From: Epiperipatus broadwayi
Taxonomy: Eukaryota; Onychophora; Udeonychophora; Euonychophora; Peripatidae
Reading direction: 5' to 3'
Assembly (NCBI GenBank): GCA_028023455.1
Contig: JAQFVV010006222.1
Coordinates: 482,001 to 546,000, forward strand
Length of the DNA: 64,000 nt
Part shown: in pieces, positions 21,426-36,683 of the stretch
Position numbering within the stretch: the first letter of the stretch is position 1
Layout of the letters: each line of letters starts with the position of its first letter
Position numbers and translations under genes: made by a program
The notes under the pieces: generated by a model
Database searches by the model: none
What the model was told of the DNA's origin: nothing
The model's input: the letters and a program-made list of their open reading frames with translations, nothing else

Positions 21426-22218
21426 AAAGCTTTTGATAATAATCTAGTTGGTTGTTGGGTGCAGCTACAGCTTTCTGTAGATTCTCCTTCTGTAATTGAA
21501 TCTTGGTTTGTACATCAAGTGTAATTCACTATAATTCATGATTCATTGTCCTCTCAATTACTATTTTGATTTTTTATAGATACTAAATAGGTTCACTATT
21601 CTACTATCTTGCAGGCATTTTAATATTTTTTTTATAAATATGCTACATGTTTTTTTTTAATTCTTTGATAACTACTTAATCTTCACTTTTTATATTCAGA
21701 TAAACGATCTATGTAGATATTTTACAATAACATTATTAATCTCTTTTTATAAAACTCTTAATTATTTTGAATCAAAATCAAACAAGTTTTAAATAAAAAT
21801 AATATAAATGATTATTTTAAGAAAGTAAACCAAAATTTTAATCAATAAACATTTTTTTTACTTCTTGACATATGTAACCACAAAAAAGAGATTTATTATT
21901 TCTTGATATTTCTAATTAAAGAGGTATAAAATTAATATATATATATATATATATAGCACAACTCTATACATGCTGTATTCTCATAGAATGATGATGAACA
22001 TCTTAAAGTCTTGATATATATATATATATATATATTGTAACTGGTTGGGTTACATGTAGTGTGTGTGCATATATATATATAAAGTAAAGGAAAAGTAGAA
22101 ATAAACACAGACAAACATTATAGTAGATATTTTCTACATTTACTGAAATAGAAATACATAAATAATAACTCTGATTTAAAATATTGTTTTATAAATTAAA
22201 CGTTTAAAAGGTCTGAAT
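21426..22218. other. Non-coding stretch with three short (TA)n tracts
   Basis: TA runs lie near 21935-21955, 22014-22034 and 22069-22080. No gene was recognised. Confidence 0.4.
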
Positions 22219-22219
22219 A

Positions 22220-22298
<79 letters not shown>
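22219..22298. repeat. (TTA)n microsatellite
   Basis: About 80 bp of uninterrupted TTA/ATT trinucleotide repeat. Confidence 0.95.
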
Positions 22299-23926
22299 TG
22301 ATTTTGAAATGTAAAAACATCATACTTTTTTTGGAATTTTTTTAATTAATTAAACAATTTTTTTATCTATTAGAAATCCCCTAAGTAAAAACTTGTATAT
22401 AGATTGGGATTAGAGAGATAAAAATAAAATTCTGTTTTTAATCAAGGTGTTGTTATAACACCTCAGATGATTTTATAAAAAGAGCTGATAAAAAATATCA
22501 GCCAGTCTGGATAGTGATTTTGAAAAGAACAGTTCTGCTTGCAGTTTTGTAAAAGTTGGTCAGAAGAGTTTTTAATATTTTAAGCAGTGACCAACTAGGC
22601 CAACTGCAAAGTTTTTGGATAATGATTTTGAAGAGCAGTATGTTGTTGGCTGTAGCAGAGAGTTGGCAGAATAGCTACCATGAATTGATACAGCTGAAGG
22701 CAGGACATTAGATTTAAAAGCTACTAATATTTCCTTCTCAGGAGTTTGAATTCACTTGGAGAAAATGATCCACTTCTTTGTGCTGTAATTCATAGCCTTA
22801 AACAGAGAAGATAGTTGCTTGTCTAAAATGTATTAAATCAAAACAGCTGATTGCCTGGAATAGTTCTATACAGATGGGAGACCAATATTATACATGGATT
22901 GTATAAGTTTATGTGATGATGACAACGAACCGGGATTATATTTTTCTAATGTATCAAAAGAACAGCTTGCTAAATGAATAATTATATATATATATATATG
23001 CTGACATATCTAAAGGCAGAGAAGAACAGATAAAAATATATACAACTGTAGTGAGTAGAGTTATATATAATAATGAAATTTTAAATAATTTCTTTAATAA
23101 AATTACATTTTGAATGTGATGTGTGAATTTGTACTTTTTATGTTTATGGTGGGTGTATAGTTGAGCAGGGCTGTGTGGATGCAATGTGTTTATATGGTGC
23201 TTTGGATTATATGCTCAGCACTGTCTAGACCTAGATATTGAGCTCCCAGGGTAGTCCATCAGTGTATATGTAGGCCTCATGAATAGGCCTTGGTCTCACG
23301 AAGAGATCTCCTCTAAAGCCCCTAAGACTCACAAGAGATGAGCAGGGCTGGCTCAGTGCCTGATACTTTTTTCTGGATACTATTTCTTGTGAATGATCTG
23401 TCTATGTACTTAGAAAAGGCAGTACTTAAAAATGAGATATTTTCTCATGACATCATGGGGCATTGTGTGCTTAGTCCATGCTTGACTATCTACTTATTAT
23501 GACATGAAGAGCTGCACTTCACGTATTCACTTTTTCTCTCTCACCTTGCCTACTTTATCAGCATTAACTAATCAAGCAGAAATACATTTAGAAATTTATA
23601 TTTTCTTAATTCTATAAAACGATTGTATATTTCATTTATAAAAAAAAAAGACATTTTAAATCAATCAACAATCATCTGTCAAAAATTTAATTGGATTTAT
23701 TTTAAGAAAGAAAAATGCTATATTCAACAAAAAGAATAATTGTGAAATAACTTTTATCATTATAACAAATATGTAAATTTTAGGTATATTGCAAATGCCA
23801 TTTGTAATTTTAGAAATTATTGTTATTTATTATTTGACAAAATTAAATTTATAAATAATCTGTGCACACATATATGTCAATGATTGTCAAATAGGACATA
23901 TATGCAAATTTTAATATTTTTTTTTG
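22299..23926. other. Non-coding stretch of more mixed composition
   Basis: From about 22430 to 23560 the sequence is less AT-biased than its surroundings, but no long frame or splice pattern is visible. A degenerate duplicated unit of about 107 bp starts TGGATAGTGATTTTGAA near 22507 and TGGATAATGATTTTGAA near 22616. I cannot assign an origin. Confidence 0.35.
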
Positions 23927-23930
23927 GTAT

Positions 23931-25568
23931 TGTGACACTACAATTCTTTTCCTTCCCCTAATAACTGAATCTTAATTATTAGAATCGCCGCCGAGGGTGC
24001 CACCAAGGATTTCTCTCTTGGAACCTGGCCACGAAGCTTTACGTAAACCTGGTCTTATTTATTTTTGAATGGCGATTCACCGATTACAAATTTTGTTTAT
24101 AATCTGACAGGGGTTTTCACTTAAGGACACTAACTAATTATTATAAATAATTAAAGAATTCAAATATATGTTGGATACAAAAAAACTTTCCTTTATTATT
24201 ATTATTATTAATAACATTATATTTCTGCCCGATCCAGAGAGAACTGACTTACAATTTCTGATTTTCAAACTGTTAACTTTCTAAGTATTCTTCCCAAATA
24301 TCTACCATGGATTTACTCGCGCCGACACTAACACTGCGGATTCTAGCAGGCGTGTATACAAAGGTGACTTATAGTATATAATCTTTCCTGAAGTTTATTT
24401 TTGAACCCCACTTTATTTGGTAAATAAATAACTTGCAAAAAACTTAAAAATGAACGTATAAGTGTCTTTCGTTTTCTTATACTTTCAACACTTCCCTTAT
24501 TTTCTGCTAACAAGCAAGTAACGCCCTAAGGTTCTCTGTTGCTTGGCAGCGCACTTTTATACCCCCACCCTGTTGTTACCCTCTAGATCGAACAGATATT
24601 AAATAATTTAACATACAGTCATACCAATATTTCATAAAAATATTTAACGAGAATTAACATAAATAGTTTGCAATATTAAAAAAATTTTATTTCCCCACCT
24701 CTATTGTTGAAACATTCGTAACAAATATAATAAACGAAAAATAAATCAAAAATAAAGTACTATTACGTTTTAACTAAAGTTCCCATTAATTGAAAAGTTT
24801 ATAATTACCCTGATCGATCAGAGCAAAGCGGCCTGACTTTCATAGATTCACATTCCATTTGTCGTGCCTTTGTCCTTGTATATGAGAATTCTGGTGTGTC
24901 CATGGATGTTCCTTTGGTTGTCCGGCTAGCTATATACATTCCTTTCCATTCCTTGACTCTTTCGGTAGCTTCATTCAGATGGAGTAGTGGCCAATTCCCC
25001 AAATGGGAAGGTTTTGATAACTTTAGCCGCTATGCATTTGAAAAGAGTCCACAAAATAAGTTTCTATAATAATTTCTGATTCGGAGCACATTTTCTCTCT
25101 TTTTTTTTATTGTCCCTGCTGGTCTCTCAAGTCAACTGACTTACTCTAAACACGATTTTATCTCTCTTTCTCTTATCTTTTTTTTTCTTTTTTTTAATTA
25201 GCGTAATAGCAATTATTAACCAAATACTTTTAGTTTGTGAAAGTTTCAACAATAGAGTCTAATTACTACCAACAATCTAATTTTGTTTTCTTTTCCCCAC
25301 CCTTTTATCTCTCGAGTTTTCTTCCTTTTAATTAAACACTTTTAACATTTTTGACAATAAATTATATTTTTTCTTTTTTTCTTTTTTTTTTTAAAAAATT
25401 GCTCAAATTTATAGCAAAAATAAAAGTTTAAGATTTTACCCTTCCCATTAAATTAAAATCATTTGTTAATTTTTATTTTACAAACTATTTAACTTCGGAA
25501 AATATCTATGATGAAATTATAAATATGTGAGCTTATATATATATGAGCTGACTTAATATATCAGCTCA
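23931..25568 (-). repeat. 3' LTR of the Gypsy element
   Basis: A 1638-bp LTR with boundaries TGTGACACTA...TATCAGCTCA on the plus strand. It is directly followed by internal sequence whose complement is purine-rich (ATGACAAATGGGGCAA), a fitting polypurine tract. Compared with the 5' LTR it lacks the nested 443-bp insertion and shows scattered substitutions. It contains a 64-codon open frame at 24805-25002, repeated in the other LTR, that matches no known protein and is most likely incidental. Confidence 0.95.
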
Positions 25569-25584
25569 TTGCCCCATTTGTCAT
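25569..25584 (-). promoter_or_regulatory. Polypurine tract candidate
   Basis: The complement of this segment reads ATGACAAATGGGGCAA immediately upstream of the 3' LTR. It is purine-rich and in the position where plus-strand DNA synthesis is primed in LTR retrotransposons. The call rests on position and composition. Confidence 0.6.
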
Positions 25585-25608
25585 AAAAAAAACAATAAAA
25601 AAAAAACT

Positions 25609-26778
25609 TTAATTGCCCCGAGGTGACTTGTCCCATTCTCCCTTACAAGGTTTTAAAGATCTTGCGTTATACGCTCCCTTCTTACCTTTCTTTCCTAGAA
25701 TCATGAATGCATTAGGACCGCATTTTTGAATGATTTTGTACGGACCTTCAAATAAAGGGAAAAATTTCTTATATTGCTTCTCACTCATTTTACTCACAGG
25801 CTGAGTTTTGACATAAACGCAATCTCCTATCTTAAAATGTACTGGACTATTATTCCCTCTTTTCTTTCTCTGTTCAGCCTTTTTCTTTAAACGCTCTCTG
25901 GCGCAACTCCGATCCTTCGCTATGTCTACTGTTTCATTCTCGGCAGGCAAGCGACACTTGGGAAGGGAAGGTTCAAGATGGCCATAATGTAATCATTCAG
26001 GGGCAAACCCAGTAGACTCGTGGTAAGTGCAATTAATAATTTTCACTATTTGAGGAAGTACTTTCACCCAATGTTTATGATTTTCCTTCAAATGTGCACG
26101 AAATAAGTTTCCCAATTCCTTCATAACCCTTTCACATGGGTTAGATTGGGGATTTCTTATAGAAGTTAGGATATGGTGTATGTTTTCCTGTTGTATCCAA
26201 CTTTTCCATTCCTTTGATATAAATGGCGTCCCATGGTCACTCAAAATTGCACGCAGCCTTCCCACCTGAACGAATTGTTTCTTCTTTAAAACAGCAATAG
26301 AATTTTTTGTATCAGCTTTGTGCAATGGGTACGCCCGTACCAGCTTCGAAAACACGTCGAACGTCACCAAGATATATTTATATTGACGAAACGAAGGTAA
26401 TGGGCCATAAAAATCAATGGCCAACAATTCATTTGGGTTTTGGGCTATAATAGGAGTCAATATTCCCACATAATTCTTATTCGCCGGTTTATTTTGTCTG
26501 CATACATGACACATCTGAAGTGTAGTAATAATCGACCTATACATATTTGGCCAATAATACCACCTCTGCAAAATTTTATTCACTTTAAGTGCACCATAGT
26601 GTCCATATGTCCTATGTACATAATTTATTAAGTGCATTCTTAAGGTTTTGGGTATGACTATTCTCCAGTAATCGGTTCCTTCTTTGACTTGAAACATGAA
26701 CGTTCCGTTTATCATTTTATACCGATTTATTTTATTACTATTTTTTTGCGTAGGTTTGCTTGCATAGGTCGGTATCAT
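25609..26778 (-). pseudogene. Gypsy integrase
   Basis: The frame opens near 26778 and runs to a stop at 25609, with one in-frame TGA at 25993-25995. Early residues include HRTYGHYGALKV and CHVCRQ, the HHCC zinc-binding motif. The catalytic core shows AIDFYGPL (first Asp), LSDHGTPF (second Asp) and NPQSNPCERVMKELG (Glu), with about 34 residues between the second Asp and the Glu. After the TGA, the C-terminal part has FEGPYKIIQKCGPNAFMI, a GPY/F-type module that helps multimerisation and targeting in Gypsy integrases. No chromodomain is apparent. It inserts element cDNA into the genome. It is in a different frame from the preceding reverse transcriptase and RNase H; the change is at about 26738-26778, where an A-run could be the site of an indel. 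Confidence 0.93.
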
Positions 26779-28606
26779 TGTAACACTGTATTATCTTTTT
26801 GCATGTGGGATCGGATGACTGAAAAATTTTTACCCTCTTCATGTCCCTTTCCATCGACTTATCCGCATCTATTATAAGTGGAGTTAAACGTGCTCCCTCT
26901 AATGTTAAGTTTTGGCCTGTGTCCGGTACCGGATTCCAACTCAATATGTCCGGCACGATATTTTCCTTCCCTGAGCAATGAACCACTCGGTAATTAAATC
27001 TTTGTAAATATAACGCCCACCTTATAAGCCTATCATTTGTTAAGTAGCATTTATTTATGAACTCTAGACTCTTGTGATCCGTAATAATAATAATCTCGGA
27101 TCCTAATAGTAAATGTTTAAGTTTATTTAACACCCATATGATGGCCAGTGTTTCTCTTTCCGTAGTCGTATAATTTCTTTCTGCAGAGTTTAAATTTCTA
27201 CTTAAAAAATACAAGACTTGCGGTCTTTTTTCTTTATTCTTTTGAAATAATACGGACCCCAACCCCACTTTACTGCTATCGGTCTGGAGCATAAAAGGTT
27301 TATTAAAATCCAGGTACGCGAGTGTGACATTTTTTTCAAAATTTTCTTTAATTTTGTTGAATGCCTCGCTTTGTTTTTTAGTCCACTGCCACCTGCTTTC
27401 TTTTCTAAGCAGTTGTAAAAGTGCTTCTGTGTCTACAGAAAAATTCTCGTAAAACCTCTGATAAAAACCACATATACCTAAGAATGACCTAATTCGTTTT
27501 CTATTCTTAGGTTGAGGAAAACGACTTATAGCGTCAATCTTATCGGGATGAGGTCTCACTCCTTGAACACAAACGAGATGCCCTAAAAACAAAATTTCTT
27601 TTTGCAATATATTACTTTTTTTTAGATTTATCGTCACATTTTTCTGCTGACATTCTTGAAAAAATATATTTAAACTTTCCAAATGTTCTTGAGATGACCG
27701 TGATGCTATGACAACGTCATCCATATAATATACAATAAGTTGTTTTATCCTATCGGAGAACACCTGATCCAAACATCGAAGCAACCCTGATCCACTGTTA
27801 GCCAACCCAAATGGCACTCGCTGAAACACATATGTATATCCCCCATATCTAAATGCGGTGTATTTTTGGTCTTCTACATGTAGTGGCATCTGCCAATAAC
27901 TCGATGTTAGATCGAAAGACGAAAAATATTTCTTCTCTCGAAATTCCAATAGTAAGTCTGTGATACACGGCGGCACATCTCTATCAGGTATCGTAATAGT
28001 GTTTAACTGACGTGCGTCTAAACACACTCTCATTGAACCGTCTTTTTTTTTTACGATCACCAGAGGATTAATATATGGGGATTGCTGTTTTTTTATGATA
28101 TCCCATTTTTCCATCTGTTGTATTTGTTTGTCTACTTCACTTTTATATTTAACTGTAATGGGGTATGACCTGCCCTGGAAGTGAGTCTGTGTTTTTACTT
28201 TGATACGATGCATATAACCCTTTATAATCCCAGGATTCGTAGCAAACACTTGTTTGTGCCACTGCAATATCTCTCTAAGTCGGTCTTTCCATTCACTATT
28301 ATTCTTTTCTAACTTGCTTACTTTATTGTCTATCTCCATATCAATATCATCTACTCTCACACATGCTATCCTATCGCTTAGTTTACTACGATCACTAAAG
28401 GGTACTTTTTCATTTTTTATTATTACTACCTTTTCATTAAAATTGATTTTTGTCCCCGTTTGATACATAAAGTCAGACCCCAGTATCATATCTTCTATTA
28501 AACCTGGCATAGATAATAGCATATGTTGTATTATATTTTTTTTTCCCACTTGTATTTCTGCATATACTTGCACGGGGTCGAGTTTGACTTTTTTCCCATT
28601 TGCCAT
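26738..28606 (-). pseudogene. Gypsy protease end, reverse transcriptase and RNase H
   Basis: This is a 622-codon open stretch. Residues 40-47 (MILGSDFM) are the C-terminal motif of a retroviral-type protease. The RT spans about residues 140-330: SPLVIVKKKDGSMRVCLD-like substrate-binding region at about 177-197, SSFDLTSSYWQM (motif A, Asp 232), PFGLANSGSG (motif B region) and YYMDDVV (motif C, about 293-299). RNase H follows, with LQTDSSKVGLGSVLF, TTERETLAIIW and IITDHKSLEF supplying the expected D, E, D residues. It copies element RNA into DNA. It lies in the same frame as gag upstream, separated only by an in-frame TAG at 28616-28618. The enzyme residues look intact, so inactivation is recent. 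Confidence 0.95.
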
Positions 28607-28615
28607 AGTTATTTC

Positions 28616-29422
28616 CTATTTCTTTAATGGTAACATATGCAGTGATCCCTTCTGACTTCTGATTTGATTGAGCATTTTGTTCGAGATTATGGAGACCTGG
28701 CTCCCCGAGTCCAACAGAGCTTGTACTTCAATCCCCTGTAATTTTACTGCAATCACAGGGCACATTTGCTCCGCCATTGTCTGAATTCTTTCTTCTTCTT
28801 CTATAATAACGTTTAATAATTTGGGATGCGTTTCTTCTCCCTCTTCTTGTTGCTGCATGTTTTCCTCATCACTTAGTGCTTCCAAGACTTCCTCTAACCC
28901 TTTGTATATGCACGTCTTTAATCTATTCTGTATATTTCTTGGCATATTTCTGCTTATTATATTCATAATCTGGCATTCTGGAATTGGATATTCAATTACT
29001 CTTCTTAACTTCGCCATTTGTTTCAAGAAAAATTGTCTATACCCCATCCCCTTTTCATTTGAATATTTTTCCATTTCTACATCCCTTTGTAATCTTTCTT
29101 GCCTTTCTACATTCCAAAATCTTCATATCAGAGCTTTAGTGTACTGTTTAAAACTATCGAACTTCTCATATATAGTTCTCCACCATTCTCTTGCTGTGCC
29201 TTCCAGATAGCTACTTGCTATGATTATTTTTACCTTCTCTCCTACTTTGTATATATCGAAACACTCTTCTAGGCTTTCTATGTGTTCGAATAATGTTCCC
29301 TCATTCTTCCCTTCAAAAATTATTATCTCCATTCCGTCTTGCATTTTTACTCGAGCTATATTTTCAATTACTTCCTGTAGTACTAACTCTCCCCCGATGG
29401 AGTACTGACCCTGTAATCCCAT
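28616..29422 (-). pseudogene. Gypsy gag and N-terminal half of protease
   Basis: The frame starts with an ATG at 29422 (MGLQGQYSIGGELV) and is broken by an in-frame TGA at 29123-29125. GTAREWWRTIYEKFDSFKQY (about residues 74-93) is the retrotransposon gag core pattern. After an acidic segment comes ALLDSGSQVSIIS, the DSG active site of the aspartic protease. A TAG at 28616-28618 then interrupts the protease before its ILGSDF motif. I see no CCHC zinc knuckle between gag and protease, although many Gypsy gags have one. Because gag, protease and RT share one frame, the intact element probably made a single Gag-Pol polyprotein. Whether the TAG is a mutation or a readthrough site cannot be decided here, but its position inside the protease fold favours mutation. 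Confidence 0.9.
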
Positions 29423-29546
29423 CTGAAATCTACCCCCTTACTAAAAAAAATTTTTTTTCTTAACTCTGGTCTCTGGGCATTTCTCTTGTTAATGAGCCTG
29501 ACACGTTGGAAGCGCTATTTTCTAACTTTTCTCCTCTAACCTCCTC
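29423..29546 (-). promoter_or_regulatory. Gypsy 5' leader with degraded primer-binding site candidate
   Basis: This is 124 bp between gag and the partial LTR. On the minus strand, after a 29-nt spacer, it contains TAGCGCTTCCAACGTG (29517-29502), resembling a degraded TGGCGCCCAACGTG-type primer-binding site. The spacer motif TTTTCTAACTTTTCTC-CTCTAACCTCCTC next to the LTR is repeated almost exactly at 29937-29964, before the full LTR. The tRNA identity is not assigned. Confidence 0.5.
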
Positions 29547-29926
29547 TGTGACACTACAATTCTTTTCCTTCCCCTAATAACTGAATCTTAATTATTAGAA
29601 TCACTGCTGAGGGCACCACCAAGGATTTCTCTCTTGGAACCTGGCCATGAAGCTTTACGTAAACCTGGTCTTATTTATTTTTGAACGGTGATTCACCGAT
29701 TTCAAATTTTGTTTATAATCTGACAGGGGTTTTCACTTAAGGACACTAACTAATTATTATAAATAAGTAAAGAATTCAAATATACGTTGGATACAAAAAA
29801 AACATTCCTTTATTATTATTATTATTAATAACATTATATTTCTGCCCGATCCAGAGAGAACTGACTTACAATTTCTGATTTTTCAAACTGTTAACTTTCT
29901 AAGTATTCTTCCCAAATATCTACCAT
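29547..29926 (-). repeat. Extra partial LTR copy inside the Gypsy 5' side
   Basis: It starts TGTGACACTAC like a full LTR and matches the first 380 bp or so of it, then stops at CTACCAT and runs straight into TTGGGCGCCA and the leader motif, before the full 5' LTR begins at 29965. It lacks the 443-bp PLE fragment that interrupts the full LTR. This makes LTR-leader-LTR in tandem, probably from aberrant strand transfer or unequal recombination. Confidence 0.9.
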
Positions 29927-29935
29927 TGGGCGCCA
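29925..29935 (-). promoter_or_regulatory. Well-preserved primer-binding-site core at the LTR fusion
   Basis: The minus strand reads TGGCGCCCAAT, the classical start of a tRNA-complementary primer-binding site. It is fused directly to LTR sequence (GGTAGATATTTGG), so the fragment marks the junction of the partial LTR with the leader. Confidence 0.6.
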
Positions 29936-29964
29936 TTTTCTAACTTTTCTCTTCTAACCTCCTC

Positions 29965-32044
29965 TGTGACACTACAATTCTTTTCCTTCCCCTAATAACT
30001 GAATCTTAATTATTAGAAATGCCGCCGAGGGCGCCACCAAGGATTTCTCTCTTGGAACCTGGCCACGAAGCTTTACGTAAACCTGGTCTTATTTATTTTT
30101 GAACGACGATTCACCGATTACAAATTTTGTTTATAATCTGACAGGGGTTTTCACTTAAGGACACTAACTAATTATTATAAATAATTAAAGAATTCAAATA
30201 TACGTTGGATACAAAAAAAACTTTCCTTTATTATTATTATTATTATTATTAATAACATTAAGTCAAATAATTTTACTTTTGGGAAATGTATGTATTCAAG
30301 CACAAGTGCGTGTGCGGCGCAACTGCTCCCAAAAGCTGTAATACAAATACAAATAGCTAACTAAAAATATTAAAACAGCTGAGTGCTTTCAAAGGACCTT
30401 GCCTTCATAATCATAGTTTGCTTACGTTTAAATTTATGCAAATATGCTAATTCCATCTTTTTGATAGAGAAAAGCATGTGTCCTTCCTGTTTATGGCCTC
30501 ACTGTCGCGAGAGATAAATAAAGCCTCTTTGATCTTTCTTTTGAGGTCATGTCTCTCTCTACATACGATGGTAGGATTGTCCGGAATGCACTCATGGTGA
30601 CTTGTGCACTGGTGCTGATGAAAAAAACTGAATAATTAGAAGGATCGTTGCGAGCTCTATTGTACGAATATCTGTGTTGTGCCAATCGTGTGGCCAGAGA
30701 TGCCCGATCCAGAGAGAACTGACTTACAATTTCTGATTTTCAAACTGTTAACTTTCTAAGTATTCTTCCCAAATATCTACCATGGATTTACTCGCACCGA
30801 CACTAACACTGCGGATTCTAGCAGTCAAGTATACAAAGGCAACTTATAGTATATAATCTTTCCTGAAGTTTATTTTTAAACCCCACTTTATTTGGTAAAT
30901 AAATAACTTGCAAAAAACTTAAAAATGAACGTATAAGTGTCTTTCGTTTTCTTATACTTTCAACACTTCCCTTATTTTCTGCTAACAAGCAAGTAACGCC
31001 CTAAGGTTCTCTGTTGCTTGGCAGCACACTTTTATACACCCACCCTGTTGTTACCCTCTAGATCGAACAGATATTAAATAATTTAACATACAGTCATACC
31101 AATATTTCATAAAAATATTTAACGAGAATTAACATAAATAGTTTGCAATATTAAAAATTTTTTATTTCCCCACCTCTATTGTTGAAACATTCGTAACAAA
31201 TATAATAAACGAAAAATAAATCAAAAATAAAGTACTATTACGTTTTAACTAAAGTTCTCATTAATTGAAAAGTTTATAATTACCCTGATCGATCAGAGCG
31301 AAGCGGCCTGACTTTCATAGATTCACATTCCATTTGTCGTGCCTTTGTCCTTGTATATGAGAATTCTGGTGTGTCCATGGATGTTCCTTTGGTTGTCCGG
31401 CTAGCTATATACATTCCTTTCCATTCCTTGACTCTTTCGGTAGCTTCATTCAGATGGAGTGGTGGCCGATTCCCCAAAGGGGAAGGTTTTGATAACTTTA
31501 GCCGCTATGCATTTGAAAAGAGTCCGCAAAATAAGTTTCTATAATAATTTCTGATTCGGAGCACATTTTCTCTCTTTTTTTTTTATTGTCCCTGCTGGTC
31601 TCTCAAGTCAACTGACTTACTCTAAACCCGATTTTATCTCTCTTTCTCTTATCTTTTTTTTTTCTTTTTTTTAATTAGCGTAATAGCAATTATTAACCAA
31701 ATACATTTAGTTTGTGAAAGTTTCAACAATAGAGTCTAATTACTACCAACAATCTAATTTTGTTTTCTTTTCCCAACCCTTTTATCTCTCGAGTTTTCTT
31801 CCTTTTAATTAAACACTTTTAACATTTTTGACAATAAATTATATTTTATCTTTTTTTCTTTTTTCTTTTTAAAAATTGCTCAAATTTATAGCAAAAATAA
31901 AAGTTTAAGATTTTACCCTTCCCATTAAATTAAAATCATTTGTTAATTTTTATTTTACAAACTATTTAACTTCGGAAAATATCTATGACGAAATTATAAA
32001 TATGTGAGCTTATATATATATGAGCTGACTTAAATATCAGCTCA
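29965..32044 (-). repeat. 5' LTR of the Gypsy element, interrupted
   Basis: A full LTR with the same ends as the 3' LTR, carrying a 443-bp insertion at 30259-30701. Without the insertion it is about 1.64 kb. Promoter elements were not assigned, because no unambiguous TATA/initiator arrangement stands out from the AT-rich background. Confidence 0.93.
30259..30701 (-). mobile_element. PLE 3' fragment nested in the Gypsy 5' LTR
   Basis: The minus strand encodes the second half of a GIY-YIG nuclease: ATRLAQHRYSYNRARNDPSN, and in another frame CIPDNPTIVCRERDLKRKIK followed by EALFISRDSEAINRKDT. This is the typical C-terminus of PLE proteins, where basic KRKIKEALFI-type helices follow the nuclease. 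The 3' non-coding tail runs to 30259. The fragment is 5'-truncated within the nuclease. It replaced a few bases of the LTR (the other LTR copies read straight across this point). It belongs to a different PLE family from the four other copies in the window. Confidence 0.8.
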
Positions 32045-32048
32045 GTAT

Positions 32049-36645
<4,597 letters not shown>

Positions 36646-36683
36646 GCAAATCCAATTTATACCAAACTAAAATGAATTAGAAT

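Larger units (their letters stand above)
23927..32048 (-). mobile_element. Ty3/Gypsy LTR retrotransposon, nearly complete
   Basis: The element spans 23931-32044 and is flanked by the 4-bp duplication GTAT (23927-23930 and 32045-32048). LTRs begin TG and end CA. Coding runs on the minus strand: gag, aspartic protease, reverse transcriptase, RNase H and integrase, the Ty3/Gypsy order. No envelope frame is present. Both LTRs are clearly full copies with few differences apart from a 443-bp insertion in the 5' LTR, so the insertion is fairly recent by element standards. The coding frame has three in-frame stops and one frame change, so it cannot act by itself. The 5' side has an additional partial LTR. 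Confidence 0.95.

Noticed and set aside
24805-25002. A 64-codon frame repeated in both Gypsy LTRs (also 31280-31477)
   Set aside because: Conserved only because LTRs are duplicates; it has no recognisable domain and lies outside gag-pol.
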